A stretch of DNA of 63,659 nucleotides from JBLNDJ01 sp050261515 (lineage in GTDB: Bacteria > Acidobacteriota > Terriglobia > Bryobacterales > Bryobacteraceae): contig JBLNDJ010000003.1 of NCBI GenBank assembly GCA_050261515.1, forward strand, positions 1 to 63,659, read 5' to 3'. Under the pieces are notes generated by a model, which was not told the DNA's origin, searched no databases, and saw only the letters and a list, made by a program, of their open reading frames with translations. Made by a program: the position numbers and the translations under genes. Within the stretch, counting starts at the first letter, position 1. The number at the start of each line of letters is the position of its first letter. Shown piece by piece: positions 1-9,350 of this stretch.

Positions 1-30
1 GGTCAAGTGATAGTGAGAGAATAGGCACTT

Positions 31-1500
31 ATGCGATGGGTAACTGCGCTCCTGATGGGGCAGGCGCTGGCGTTCGCCCAGCCGGACGCGCTCGCGGTGA
101 AGTCGCAGCGTGGAAAGCAACTCATGGCGGAGGGGCGCTTCGCCGAGGCGATTCCGGTGTATGAGGAACTGGTGCGCGCGGTGCCGGGAAATCCGGGGTT
201 GCTGCTGAATCTCGGGCTGGCCGAGCAGATGGCGGGCAGGCCGCGCGAAGCGATCCCGCACTTCGCAGCGGCCGTGAAACTGGACCCGCGGATGTTTCCG
301 GCGTGGCTTTCGATGGGCGCCTGCTACATGGACCTGGGCGAGCCGGCGCGAGCGGTGGCGCCGCTCGAAAAGGCGGCCGCGCTCGATCGGGCCAACCCGG
401 GCCCGCGCTATGTGCTTGGAGACGCGCTCACGGCGCTCCGGCGCCCGGGCGAGGCCGCGCGGAACTTCCGCGAGCTGGCCCGGCTTCAGCCGGAGGATCC
501 GAAGGTTTGGTACAAGCTGGGGCGGGCGTACGAGGCGCTTTCGCAGCGGGCTTTCGAGCAGCTGGACAAATCCGCGCAGGGCTCGGCGTGGTGGCTGGCG
601 TTGGTGGCCGGGACCCGCGCCTCTGAGGGCCGCAACCGCGCCGCGTTCGCGCTCTACCGCGAAGCGCTCGCGAAGATGCCCGCGCTGCGGGGCGCGCACG
701 CGGCGATCGCGGACATCTACAGGAAGACGAACCACCCGGACTGGGCGGCCGTTGAAGACAAGCGCGAGCAGGCGCTCGCGCCTCCCGATTGCGCGGCGGC
801 GAAGCTCGAATGCGCGTTCCGGGGCGGCCGGTTCCTCGAAGCCGCGCGCGGGACGCAGCCGGCCTCAGCCGAGAGCTTGCACTGGCAGACGCGCGCTTAT
901 AATGCGCTCGCGGCCCAGGCGTTCGCGCGACTTTCGCAACTGGCTCCTTCGGCCGAGCTCTATAGCCTGAAGGCGCAGATCGAGAACGGACGGAACCGCC
1001 CTCGGGAAGCGGCCGAGGCGTATCGGGAAGCGTTGAAGCTTGCGCCGGGCGACGCGGACCTGGAGTTGGGGCTGGCGGCGGCGCTCGGCAAGGCGCGCGA
1101 CTACAAAAGCGCCGCCCAGATCGTCGAGCGGCTCATCAAGCGGGCGCCCGATTCGCCGCTGCTCAATTTTCTCTACGGAGACTCGCTGCTGATGCAGTCG
1201 CAGCCGGAACCGGCGGTTCCCTACCTGGAACGGGCGGTGAGGCTCGAGCCGGAGAACCTGCAAGCGCGCGCGTCGCTCGGCCTGGCGCTGGCGCGGGCGG
1301 GCAAGCCCGAGAGCGCGATTCCGCACCTGGAGAAAGCGCTCGCCGCGGACAGCGACGGCAGCCTGCATTATCAACTGGCGGCGGCTTATCGGGCCTCCGG
1401 CCGCGGCGAACTCGCCCGCCAGGCCCTCGAAAAGTACCAGAGCCTGCAAAAAGGCGCGGATTCCGTCGATTCGGGCGATTCCGCAATTACGCCCCCCTAA
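31..1500 (+). CDS. Exported tetratricopeptide-repeat protein
   Basis: A 489-residue protein that starts with a short hydrophobic segment ending in an Ala-X-Ala type site near residues 14-17, so it is probably exported. Two blocks of TPR helices follow, at roughly residues 26-160 and 300-470. They show the usual small/large residue pattern, for example LLLNLGLAEQMAGRPREAI and LQARASLGLALARAGKPESAI. TPR proteins are scaffolds for protein-protein contacts, and no catalytic domain is visible. Only 30 bases lie upstream in the window, so its promoter and operon partners cannot be judged. The specific partner is unknown; the family call is secure, the role is not. Confidence 0.85.
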   Translation: MRWVTALLMGQALAFAQPDALAVKSQRGKQLMAEGRFAEAIPVYEELVRAVPGNPGLLLNLGLAEQMAGRPREAIPHFAAAVKLDPRMFPAWLSMGACYMDLGEPARAVAPLEKAAALDRANPGPRYVLGDALTALRRPGEAARNFRELARLQPEDPKVWYKLGRAYEALSQRAFEQLDKSAQGSAWWLALVAGTRASEGRNRAAFALYREALAKMPALRGAHAAIADIYRKTNHPDWAAVEDKREQALAPPDCAAAKLECAFRGGRFLEAARGTQPASAESLHWQTRAYNALAAQAFARLSQLAPSAELYSLKAQIENGRNRPREAAEAYREALKLAPGDADLELGLAAALGKARDYKSAAQIVERLIKRAPDSPLLNFLYGDSLLMQSQPEPAVPYLERAVRLEPENLQARASLGLALARAGKPESAIPHLEKALAADSDGSLHYQLAAAYRASGRGELARQALEKYQSLQKGADSVDSGDSAITPP

Positions 1501-1556
1501 ATATTCCCGGAACTCCGGTCTCGTTCCTGCGTCCAATCGGGTAGGAGGGTAGGCGA

Positions 1557-1763
1557 ATGAGCAACGCCGCAGTCCGCTTAGAGCTGTGCGGAGCAATCCT
1601 GGCCCTCATCGAACAGAAGCGCTCCGAAACCGGCGACGCCACGCTTGCCGAAGCGATCGAGCGTGTAGTCCTCGACTCGCAGTTCAAAGAGTTCGAGCAG
1701 GGAATCCTCGAGGACCCCGGCCCGATCGAGCCGTGGCTCATCCGCCGCCGGCGCGAAGACTAG
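1557..1763 (+). CDS. Small hypothetical protein (68 aa)
   Basis: A 68-residue soluble, charged protein with a predicted helical core (GAILALIEQKRSETGDATLAEAI) and a basic C-terminus ending RRRRED. A good Shine-Dalgarno GGAGGG at 1544-1549 sits 7 bases before the ATG, which is the main support for calling it real. It follows the TPR gene by 56 bases in the same direction and may be co-transcribed. I do not recognise the family. It has no signal peptide, membrane segment or cysteine cluster. Confidence 0.55.
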   Translation: MSNAAVRLELCGAILALIEQKRSETGDATLAEAIERVVLDSQFKEFEQGILEDPGPIEPWLIRRRRED

Positions 1764-1779
1764 CGGCCTCGCGGGCTCG

Positions 1780-2187
1780 CTAGCGCATCGCGATCGTAAT
1801 CACGCCCGGGCGCCGTGACTTCGGGCGGAGCAGCTGCTTCTCCTCGCGCGACATGGGCAGCTCGAGGATGCGTTCGCTCGAGTTGGTCCAGATCTCCGAG
1901 AGCAGATAAGTGTCGCCGTAGCGGTGAAAGACGAGCTGCGGCTCGGCCGCGCGCCTGGCATCGCCCGGGTTGGCGACCACATAAGAACCCGCCGGATTCG
2001 CCGGCCCGGTGATTTTCCAGGCGCCGCGCATCACGTCGGTTCTCTGCAAGATGTATACGCCCGCGGGCATCTTCTGGTCCCCCATCGAGAAAGCGAACGG
2101 AACCTGCGCCGTCAGGCGGACCGTCTGCGCGTAGCCCGCAAACGAGGCGAGCAACAACCCGGCAAACAACGGGATCTTGTTCTTCAT
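1780..2187 (-). CDS. Secreted hypothetical protein (135 aa)
   Basis: A clear Sec signal peptide (MKNKIPLFAGLLLASFAGYAQ) is followed by a small beta-rich domain containing VPFAFSMGDQKMPAGVYILQR. Short exported proteins with an 'F.F.VG...PAG.Y' motif recur in Acidobacteriota genomes as I remember them; their function is unknown to me. The gene is convergent with the 68-aa ORF, with 16 bases between their ends. No Shine-Dalgarno is visible. A -10-like GATATA lies 7 bases before the ATG, so a leaderless or near-leaderless transcript is possible but unproven. Confidence 0.7.
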   Translation of the reverse strand: MKNKIPLFAGLLLASFAGYAQTVRLTAQVPFAFSMGDQKMPAGVYILQRTDVMRGAWKITGPANPAGSYVVANPGDARRAAEPQLVFHRYGDTYLLSEIWTNSSERILELPMSREEKQLLRPKSRRPGVITIAMR

Positions 2188-2315
2188 ACAGAGGTATATC
2201 GGCAGTTGCCTGGGAAGTATTAGAGGGATTCCTTCCGCCGCCGTTTTCGCGCGGCGCAGATTCTGGCGATGTCGAATGCGACTGCCCCCAAAACGCTGGA
2301 GGGTAACGACTGAAC

Positions 2316-3842
2316 TCAGCTCCAGTAATTGCGGTCCAGGCTTCGGTACTGGACCGCCTCGGCCAGGTGTTTCGCTGATACCGTCTCGGAGTGGTCGAGG
2401 TCGGCGATCGTGCGCGCCACCTTCAGAATGCGGTCGTGCGCGCGCGCCGAAAGACCCATTTTCCGCATCGCCAGCTCGAGCGTGCGCTCGCCCGAGTCGT
2501 CGAGTTGGCAGACGCTGCGCAGCAGGCGGGGCGGCAGTTGCGAGTTGGAGTGGCCGCGGCGCTCCTGAATGGCGCGCGCGGCTTCGATGCGCTCGCGCAT
2601 TTGTGCCGAGGACACGCCCTGCTCGTTCGCCCGCATTTCCTTATAGGGCACCGCGGGCACCTCGACGTGCAGGTCGATACGGTCGAGCAGCGGTCCGCTG
2701 ATCTTTCCGAGATAGCGCTGGATGATGCCCGGCGTGCAGCGGCACTCGCGCGCCGCGTCTCCAAAATGCCCGCAGGGGCACGGATTCATCGCGGCCACAA
2801 GCATGAAGCGCGCCGGGAACGAGAGCGTCATGCTGGCGCGCGCGATGCGCACCGAGGATTCCTCGAGCGGCTGCCTCAGCAGCTCGAGCACGTTTCTGGG
2901 AAACTCCGGCAGCTCGTCGAGAAACAGCAGGCCGTGGTGCGCCAGGCTCACCTCGCCCGGCCGCGGAATGCCCGAGCCGCCGCCGATCATGCCCGCGTCC
3001 GAAATGGTGTGGTGCGGCGCGCGGAACGGGCGCTCGGAGAGCAGCCCCGCGCCGGGCGGCAGAATGCCGGCGACGCTGTGGACCTGCGTGGTCTCGAGCG
3101 ATTCGGCGAAGGTGAGCGGTGGCAGAATGCCGGCGAGCCGTTTGGCGAGCATCGTCTTGCCCGACCCGGGCGGGCCGATCATGAGCAGATTGTGCGAACC
3201 CGCGGCGGCGACTTCGAGCGCGCGCTTCGCCGTGGTCTGGCCGCGCACGTCGCGGAAATCGGGCGCCGTCGAGGCCGCCGCGCCGGCGCTCGCCCGCCCG
3301 TTTGCCGCCGCGGCCGGCTGGTGCCGCTCCGGCTGGTTCAGCACCGAAACCGCCTCGGCCAGCCGCCGCACGCCGAACACGCGGACGCCTTCGACTACCG
3401 CCGCCTCGGCCGCGTTCTCCTCGGGCACGATCAGGTTTCCGATCCCCTGCCGGCGCGCGCACACCGCCATTGACAGCGCTCCGCGCACGGGCCGGATCGC
3501 GCCGTCGAGCGACAGCTCCCCCGTCAGCAGGCAATCCTCGCTCGGCGCCACCGTCCCCATCGCGCCCAGAATGCCGATCGCCATGGGGACGTCGAACCCC
3601 GAGCCCTCTTTGCGCAGCCCCGCGGGCGCGAGGTTGATCGTCACGGACTTGCTCGGATACCCGAAGCCCGAGTTGATGAGCGCGCTCTTAATGCGCTCGC
3701 GGCTTTCGCGCACTGCGGTGTCGGGCATTCCGACGGTGATGAAGTCCCGCGATGTTCCGGCCGCGTACATGTCCACCTCGACATCGATCGCATGGGCCTG
3801 GATGCCGTACACGGCCGCGCTGCGGGTGCGAAAAAGCGCCAT
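2316..3842 (-). CDS. comM: ComM/YifB-family AAA+ ATPase (Mg-chelatase-like)
   Basis: A protein of the YifB/ComM family, in which E. coli-type ComM is a hexameric helicase promoting branch migration during natural transformation. The N-terminal Lon-S5-like domain (MALFRTRSAAVYGIQAHAID, then KSVTINLAPAGLRKEGSGFD) is followed by a Mg_chelatase AAA+ core. The core has Walker A GPPGSGKTMLAKRL, Walker B LLFLDELPEF, and a conserved cysteine segment (NPCPCGHFG...CRC). The reading frame is open further upstream to 4013, but family alignment places the start at 3842, giving 508 residues, the usual length. No strong Shine-Dalgarno is seen. It is divergent from the kinase gene at 4012. No competence genes adjoin it. 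Confidence 0.93.
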   Translation of the reverse strand: MALFRTRSAAVYGIQAHAIDVEVDMYAAGTSRDFITVGMPDTAVRESRERIKSALINSGFGYPSKSVTINLAPAGLRKEGSGFDVPMAIGILGAMGTVAPSEDCLLTGELSLDGAIRPVRGALSMAVCARRQGIGNLIVPEENAAEAAVVEGVRVFGVRRLAEAVSVLNQPERHQPAAAANGRASAGAAASTAPDFRDVRGQTTAKRALEVAAAGSHNLLMIGPPGSGKTMLAKRLAGILPPLTFAESLETTQVHSVAGILPPGAGLLSERPFRAPHHTISDAGMIGGGSGIPRPGEVSLAHHGLLFLDELPEFPRNVLELLRQPLEESSVRIARASMTLSFPARFMLVAAMNPCPCGHFGDAARECRCTPGIIQRYLGKISGPLLDRIDLHVEVPAVPYKEMRANEQGVSSAQMRERIEAARAIQERRGHSNSQLPPRLLRSVCQLDDSGERTLELAMRKMGLSARAHDRILKVARTIADLDHSETVSAKHLAEAVQYRSLDRNYWS

Positions 3843-4011
3843 GTAGAAGTAGTTGCGCGCGGAGCCGGTTGTTCTCGGAATTGTCGCACCGAAACGGCAT
3901 TTCGCATCGCCGCGGGACCCGGCCGGCGTTGCCGGACCTCCGCTCCGGGGCCCGGACATGGATAGCACTGCCCGCCGGGATACGGATAATACTAAAATGC
4001 GTTGAACGGCC

Positions 4012-6258
4012 ATGATGCCCGCACCTCCATTTCAGAATGAAGAGGCGCTCGAGTACACCTCCGACGGGTTCGCCGCGCTCGATTCCGAATTCCGCATCGT
4101 CCACGTCAACAGCGCCGCCGCGCGCCTCAGCGGCCTTTCGAAGGAATGCGTGCTCGGAAGGACCCCGTTTGAGGTTTTTCCGGAGATGGCGGGAACGGAG
4201 TTCGAACACCGCCTCAGGCGCGCCATAGCCGAGCGGGAGTCCGCCGAGTTCGACTACTACCTCGGCTCGTTCGACATGTGGCTCGAAATGCGAATCTTCC
4301 CGTCGCGGTGCGGGGGCGCGGTCGTCTGGTTCCGCGACGCCACGGGACGGCGGCGGGCCGAACAGGCGCTCGAGGAAAGCAAGCAGGAGCTCAAAGAGGC
4401 GCAGCGGCTGACCCAGGTGGGCTCCTGGCTGTACGACCCGGAGACCGACAACGTTTCCTGGTCGGAGGAACTCTACCGCATCGTGGCCTGCGACCCTTCG
4501 CTTCCTCCCCCGACCTTCGAAGCGCAGCGCCGCATCTATACTCCCGAGAGCTATGAGCTGCTGAAGCGCGCCGTTGAGCGCGCGGTGGAGGCCGGCGAGC
4601 CCTATGAGCTTGACCTGGAGATGATCACTCTGGACGGCGTTCACCGTTGGGTCACCTGCCGCGGCGAAGCCGTGCGCGACGCCTCGGGCCGCGTGACCAG
4701 GCTGCGCGGCACCACGCAGGACATCACCGCGCGCATCGACGCGGAACAGAAGATGAGCAGCCTGGCGGCGGCGATCGAGCAATCCGCCGAACAGGTGGTC
4801 ATCACGGATACGGAAGGAAAGATCGTCTACTGCAACCCGGCGTTTGAAAATGTCACCGGGTATACGAAAGAGGAGGTCGCCGGCCGGAATCCGCGCTTTC
4901 TGAAATCGGGCAGGCAAGGCGGCGAGTTTTACTCGAAACTTTGGGAGACGATCCGGCGCGGCGAGGTATGGTCCGGGCAGTTCGTCAACCGGCGCAAGGA
5001 CGGCACGTTCTACAGCGAGGACGCGACGATTTCGCCGATCCGCGCCGCCTCTGGCAAGATCACGGGCTTTGTCGCCGTCAAGCGCGACGTGACCGAGCGC
5101 ATCAACCTCGAAAACCAGTTGCGGCGCGCGCAGAAGCTCGAGAGCGTGGGGCGGCTGGCCGGAGGCGTCGCGCACGACTTCAACAACCTGCTGACGGTGA
5201 TCAACGGCTATGCCGAGATGATGCTGAACATGCTCGGAGAAGGCGATCCGCTGCGCGCGCCGGTGGCCGAGATCCAGCACGCCGGCGAGCGAGCCGCCGC
5301 CCTCACCCGCCAGTTGCTGACGTTCAGCCGCGCCCAGGTGGTCGAGCCGAAGGCGACCGACCTCAACAGCCTGATCACCGAGAACCGCGCCATGTTCCAG
5401 CGGCTGCTGGGCGAGGATATCGAGCTGCTAACGAAGCTCGCCAGCCCGCTCGGGCCGGTCATGGCCGACCCCGGACAGCTTCACCAGGTGGTCATGAACC
5501 TGGCGGTGAACGCGCGCGACGCCATGCCCGGCGGGGGAAAGCTCACCATCGAGACCGCGAACGTCGAGCTCGAAGAGAACGAAGTCGCGGGACTCGCGCC
5601 GGGGCCCTACGTGCTGCTCACGGTCGCCGACACCGGTGTTGGAATTGAGAAGGAGATCCAGGAGCGGATCTTCGATCCCTTCTTCACCACAAAGGGAGAA
5701 GGCGAAGGCACGGGGCTGGGCCTGTCGATGGTGTACGGGATCGTGCGGCAATCGGGCGGCGCCGTGGCGCTCTTCAGCGAGCCGGGCCAGGGCGCCACGT
5801 TTCGGATTTATCTGCCCCGGACGGAAGGAGGCGCCGCCGGAGTCGAAGCCGCCGAGCCCGCGGCCGGCGGACTGCGCGGCTCGGAGACCATCCTGGTGGT
5901 CGAGGACCAGGATGCGGTGCGCAAGTGGGTCGTGCAGGCGCTCAAAAGCTACGGCTACCGTATCCTCGAAGCCTCGCAGGGCGCTGATGCGCTCGAAATG
6001 ACCCGGCTGCACGAGGGCGCCATCGAGCTGCTGCTCACCGACGTCGTCATGCCCCACATGACGGGCAAAGAATTGGCGGAGCAACTCCAACCGCTACGTC
6101 CGGATATGAAGGTCCTCTATATGTCCGGCTATGCCGCGGACCTCATCGCGCGCCGCGCTCCGCTCGACCCCGGCGTCGCGCATATCGCCAAGCCGTTCAC
6201 GCCGTCGGCGCTCGCGGCGAAGGTGCGGGAAGTGCTGGGAGCGGGGAAGCCCCGTTAA
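4012..6258 (+). CDS. Hybrid PAS sensor histidine kinase with receiver domain
   Basis: A 748-residue soluble hybrid two-component protein. Three PAS folds lie at about residues 10-120, 125-245 and 250-370, the last containing DTEGKIVYCNPAFENVTGYT. A HisKA dimerisation domain has its phosphorylatable histidine at about residue 388 (GGVAHDFNNLL). An HATPase domain follows (N box MNLAVNARDAMP, G boxes DTGVGIEKEI and GEGTGLGLSM). A C-terminal receiver has its acceptor aspartate at about residue 677 (LLLTDVVMP). There are no membrane segments, so it senses a cytoplasmic signal through its PAS domains. The layout resembles CckA-like hybrids. No separate response regulator adjoins it, so phosphate probably passes to an unlinked partner. 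The ligand is unknown. Confidence 0.92.
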   Translation: MMPAPPFQNEEALEYTSDGFAALDSEFRIVHVNSAAARLSGLSKECVLGRTPFEVFPEMAGTEFEHRLRRAIAERESAEFDYYLGSFDMWLEMRIFPSRCGGAVVWFRDATGRRRAEQALEESKQELKEAQRLTQVGSWLYDPETDNVSWSEELYRIVACDPSLPPPTFEAQRRIYTPESYELLKRAVERAVEAGEPYELDLEMITLDGVHRWVTCRGEAVRDASGRVTRLRGTTQDITARIDAEQKMSSLAAAIEQSAEQVVITDTEGKIVYCNPAFENVTGYTKEEVAGRNPRFLKSGRQGGEFYSKLWETIRRGEVWSGQFVNRRKDGTFYSEDATISPIRAASGKITGFVAVKRDVTERINLENQLRRAQKLESVGRLAGGVAHDFNNLLTVINGYAEMMLNMLGEGDPLRAPVAEIQHAGERAAALTRQLLTFSRAQVVEPKATDLNSLITENRAMFQRLLGEDIELLTKLASPLGPVMADPGQLHQVVMNLAVNARDAMPGGGKLTIETANVELEENEVAGLAPGPYVLLTVADTGVGIEKEIQERIFDPFFTTKGEGEGTGLGLSMVYGIVRQSGGAVALFSEPGQGATFRIYLPRTEGGAAGVEAAEPAAGGLRGSETILVVEDQDAVRKWVVQALKSYGYRILEASQGADALEMTRLHEGAIELLLTDVVMPHMTGKELAEQLQPLRPDMKVLYMSGYAADLIARRAPLDPGVAHIAKPFTPSALAAKVREVLGAGKPR

Positions 6259-6262
6259 TTAG

Positions 6263-6285
6263 GCGGGCATGCCCCCGCTTTCCTT
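6263..6285 (+). terminator. Weak terminator-like hairpin after the kinase gene
   Basis: GCGGG at 6263-6267 can pair with CCCGC at 6274-6278 across a 6-base loop. A pyrimidine tract with three Ts (TTTCCTTTC) follows. The stem is short and the T tract interrupted, so intrinsic termination would be inefficient. Position right after the kinase stop codon is the main support. Confidence 0.3.
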
Positions 6286-6468
6286 TCGCGCGTTTTGGGT
6301 GTAAAAACATTTTAGAGGCGCGCTGTTGTTACTGTCCTGAGGATAAAGTGCAACTGTCCGGCCGAACTGCCTTGAGATTCAGCGACTTCGGGCGGCGGGC
6401 GGGCCGCGGCTTTTCCACAGGATTCGTGCACAGCTTAAGCACCACAACCGCAACGCGTTACGTTTCGA

Positions 6469-6497
6469 TTGCAGCGCGGGCGGGGCGCCGCTTTAAT
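6469..6497 (+). promoter_or_regulatory. Candidate sigma-70 promoter for dnaB
   Basis: TTGCAG at 6469-6474, a 17-base spacer and TTTAAT at 6492-6497 (5 of 6 matches to the -10 consensus). Predicted transcription would start near 6504, about 10 bases before the DnaB ATG at 6514. The -35 is weak. The rest of the 255-base gap (6259-6513) holds nothing else I can name. Confidence 0.4.
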
Positions 6498-6513
6498 TAA
6501 GATCTACCCGACG

Positions 6514-7902
6514 ATGGCCACGTCCGACATTGCTCTTGAAAAAGGTCTCCCCGTCAACGTGGACGCCGAGCGCTTCGTGCTCGGTTCGATCCTGCTCGAC
6601 GACTCTCTGTTCGTGCAGGTCGCCGGATCGCTTCAGGCCGAGGACTTCGCGCTCGAAAAGCACCGCCGCATTTTCCTGCGCATGGCGGGGCTTCAGGAGC
6701 GCAACGAAAAGATCGACCGTGTCACGGTTTTCAACGAGCTGCTCAAGCACAACGAGGCCGAGACCTGCGACGGGCTGAGCTATCTCATCTCGCTCGACGA
6801 TGGCCTGCCGCGCATCTCGAACATCGACGCCTACGTGCGAATCGTGCGCGACAAGGCGATTCTGCGGCGCATCATCTTCACGTCGCAGAAGCTGATCGAC
6901 CGCTGCATGATGGCGGAAGAACCGGCCGACGACATTCTCGCCGGCGCCGAGGAATCGCTGCTGCGGCTGGGCGACGACCGCGTCAAGGCCACCCTCGCCA
7001 GTCCGGCGCAGATCATCGAGGGATACGAAGGCGGCATCAACGCCCTGCTCGACCCGAGCAAGCGCCTGAAAGGCCTCAGCACCGGCTTCATGAAGCTGGA
7101 CGAGATGACCGGCGGCCTGCACGGCGGGGAGTTGTTCATTTTGGCGGCGCGGCCTTCGATGGGAAAAACCGCGCTCGCTTTGAACATCGCCCAGCATGTT
7201 GCCACGGGCAGGGATCCGAAGACGGTTGCAGTGTTCTCGCTTGAAATGTCGAAGGAGTCGCTGCTGACGCGCATGCTTTGCGCCGCCGCGCAGGTGGACG
7301 GGCAGAAGTTTCGCGCCGGGTATCTGCGGCAGGAGGAGCGCCGGGCGCTGTCGAGCGCCGCGGCGTCGCTTTCGGCCGCGCCGCTTTACATAGACGACAC
7401 TTCGGGCGCGAACATGATGGACATTCATGCCAAGCTGCGGCGCCTGAAGGCGGAGCACGGGCTGGGGCTGGTGGTCATCGATTATCTCCAGTTGATGAGC
7501 AGCCCGGGGCGCAACGAGAACCGTAACCAGGAAATCAGCAAGCTGTCGCGAGGCTTGAAGCTGCTCGCCAAGGAACTCGACGTGCCGATGCTCGTGCTCT
7601 CGCAGTTGAGCCGCGCCGTCGAGACGCGGCAGGAAGGCGACCACCGGCCGCAGTTGAGCGACCTGCGCGATTCGGGCGCGATCGAGCAGGACGCCGATCT
7701 GGTGGGCTTCATCTTCCGGCCCGAGGTTTACGCGCCGCAGCGGCAGGACCTGCGCGGTGCCGCCGAGCTCATCCTTGCCAAGCAGCGCAACGGCCCCACG
7801 GGCATCATCAAGCTGGCGTTTCTCAAGCACTGCACGCGATTCGTGACTCCGGTGTCCGAAATGGATGAGGAGTCCGCGCCGCCGCCCCCGGGCGTCGAGT
7901 AA
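6514..7902 (+). CDS. dnaB: Replicative DNA helicase DnaB
   Basis: The hexameric 5'-3' helicase that unwinds DNA at the replication fork and loads primase. The N-terminal DnaB domain (VDAERFVLGSILLDD...) covers residues 1-120. The RecA-like C-terminal domain has Walker A ARPSMGKTALALNIAQH near residue 211 and Walker B LGLVVIDYLQLM. The later motifs QLSRAVETR and LSDLRDSGAIEQDAD are also present. The start at the ATG 6514 gives 462 residues, the usual size; the open frame upstream begins only with a weak codon and overlaps the candidate promoter. No intein or other insertion is present. Confidence 0.96.
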   Translation: MATSDIALEKGLPVNVDAERFVLGSILLDDSLFVQVAGSLQAEDFALEKHRRIFLRMAGLQERNEKIDRVTVFNELLKHNEAETCDGLSYLISLDDGLPRISNIDAYVRIVRDKAILRRIIFTSQKLIDRCMMAEEPADDILAGAEESLLRLGDDRVKATLASPAQIIEGYEGGINALLDPSKRLKGLSTGFMKLDEMTGGLHGGELFILAARPSMGKTALALNIAQHVATGRDPKTVAVFSLEMSKESLLTRMLCAAAQVDGQKFRAGYLRQEERRALSSAAASLSAAPLYIDDTSGANMMDIHAKLRRLKAEHGLGLVVIDYLQLMSSPGRNENRNQEISKLSRGLKLLAKELDVPMLVLSQLSRAVETRQEGDHRPQLSDLRDSGAIEQDADLVGFIFRPEVYAPQRQDLRGAAELILAKQRNGPTGIIKLAFLKHCTRFVTPVSEMDEESAPPPPGVE

Positions 7903-7947
7903 AACCGGGCCTTGCATTCTTCCGCCAATCGAGACAACTTTGTATTA

Positions 7948-9153
7948 ATGTCTATCCGCGTGGCCTCCGGTGCCCTCCTGTTCGCGCTCGTGGCCGCTTC
8001 CGCACAGGACTTCACCGGAACCTGGCGGTTGCAGTCGGAACGTTTCGAGCGCGGTTCGCTGCCGGAGCCTCCGGCCGCGGTGCTTGAAGTCGAGCACAGC
8101 GCCGGGCGGGTACGCTGCACTTCGACTACCTCGGGCGGCGCGCCCGAGTCGTTCCAGTTCACCATCGACGGCAACGAGACGAAGACGGCGGCGGGCGCGA
8201 AATCGCTGAAAGTGATCGCGAAATGGGAGGGCGCGGCGCTGCTGATCAACACCATCGTCTCGGGACCGGCCGGCAGCTATACGCAGATGGACCGCTGGAC
8301 GATGTCGCGCGACCGCGCGACGCTGACGATCGCGCGCGAGATCGTTCGCGGCGCGGGGGCCGAGATCATCCTGGTCTATACCAGACAGGGAGTAGCGCCG
8401 CGCCCGGCTGCTCCGGCGGCTACGGTCCCGGCGGCGGCTCCGGTCCCGGCCCCGGCTCCGGCTCCCGCACCGGCTCCGGCCAGCCCGGGGTGGCGGCGCG
8501 TGGGAGATGCGGCGGTTCCGGCTCCGGCTCCGCAGCCGCAGCCGGCCAAACCCGCCGAGTTCGCTCTCGAAGCCGGGACCAGGATCCCGCTGATCATGGT
8601 CAACAGCGTAAGCACGAAGCAATCCTCCGAGGGCGACCGCATCTATCTCACAACCGCCTTCCCGGTCCTGGTCGGCGGGCGCGTGATCGTTCCCGCGGGA
8701 AGCTACGTTGCCGGGACGCTGACGTTCGTCAAACGCCCGGGCAGGCTGCGCGGGCGCGGCGAGATCTATTTGCGGTTCGATTCGCTGACACTGCCCAACG
8801 GGACCATCCGCGATTTCCGCTCGCGCGTCGGGTCGCTCGGCGGAACCGACAACGGACAACTCGACCGCGACGAGGGCACCATCAAGAGCGAGGGCAGCAA
8901 GGGGAAGGACGCGCGGACCATCGGCGCGGCCGGCGCCGCCGGAGCATCGGTCGGAGGGCTCGCGGGCGCGGCGGCGGGCAACACGGGCATGGGCGTCGGG
9001 ATCGGCGCCGCGGCGGGCGCGGCCGCGGGCGTGATGGGCGTTCTGCTCTCGCGCGGGCCCGATCTGGTGCTCTCCAAGGGAACTTCGCTCGAGATGGTGC
9101 TCGACCGCAAGCTGGTCTATACCGAGGACGAGCTGCGCGAGGTGAGGAAGTAA
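7948..9153 (+). CDS. Secreted protein with Pro/Ala linker and glycine-zipper region
   Basis: About 401 residues from ATG 7948, chosen because it opens directly on a Sec signal peptide (MSIRVASGALLFALVAASAQ). A lipocalin-like or beta-rich segment starting DFTGTWRLQSERF is followed by a proline/alanine-rich linker at roughly residues 150-200. A beta domain (GTRIPLIMVNSVSTKQSSEG) comes next, and then a Gly/Ala-rich glycine zipper (GAAGASVGGLAGAAAG). Glycine zippers usually insert in or cross membranes. The beta domain looks like envelope proteins that respond to salt or hold surface structures, but I cannot assign a function. It sits between dnaB and clpX as a single gene. Confidence 0.75.
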   Translation: MSIRVASGALLFALVAASAQDFTGTWRLQSERFERGSLPEPPAAVLEVEHSAGRVRCTSTTSGGAPESFQFTIDGNETKTAAGAKSLKVIAKWEGAALLINTIVSGPAGSYTQMDRWTMSRDRATLTIAREIVRGAGAEIILVYTRQGVAPRPAAPAATVPAAAPVPAPAPAPAPAPASPGWRRVGDAAVPAPAPQPQPAKPAEFALEAGTRIPLIMVNSVSTKQSSEGDRIYLTTAFPVLVGGRVIVPAGSYVAGTLTFVKRPGRLRGRGEIYLRFDSLTLPNGTIRDFRSRVGSLGGTDNGQLDRDEGTIKSEGSKGKDARTIGAAGAAGASVGGLAGAAAGNTGMGVGIGAAAGAAAGVMGVLLSRGPDLVLSKGTSLEMVLDRKLVYTEDELREVRK

Positions 9154-9258
9154 GTGTTCCGCCGCGCGCGTCCTTTCTAAACCGGGGCGCGCCAGGCAGC
9201 CCGCGCCGGGAGGAAGATGGTAATGAGACGGACTGGAACCCCTCCTCTGTTTTCCCGA

Positions 9259-9287
9259 TTGCCTGTCTGCCCCATTCAGGCGATAAT
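9259..9287 (+). promoter_or_regulatory. Candidate sigma-70 promoter for clpX
   Basis: TTGCCT at 9259-9264, a 17-base spacer and GATAAT at 9282-9287, which matches 5 of 6 -10 positions. It would give a leader of about 55 bases before the clpX start at 9351. I see no sigma-32-like heat-shock promoter here. Confidence 0.5.
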
Positions 9288-9337
9288 GAAGGCTGATCCC
9301 GGTGTGCATATGTACTTTGCCGATCCTTTAAGCGGTT

Positions 9338-9349
9338 CGGGAGCTCCCG
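9338..9349 (+). promoter_or_regulatory. 12-bp palindrome over the clpX ribosome-binding site
   Basis: CGGGAGCTCCCG is a perfect palindrome ending one base before the ATG at 9351. Its left half contains the only Shine-Dalgarno-like GGGAG. In RNA it could fold as a 4-bp stem around AGCT and partly mask the ribosome-binding site. Confidence 0.4.
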
Positions 9350-9350
9350 T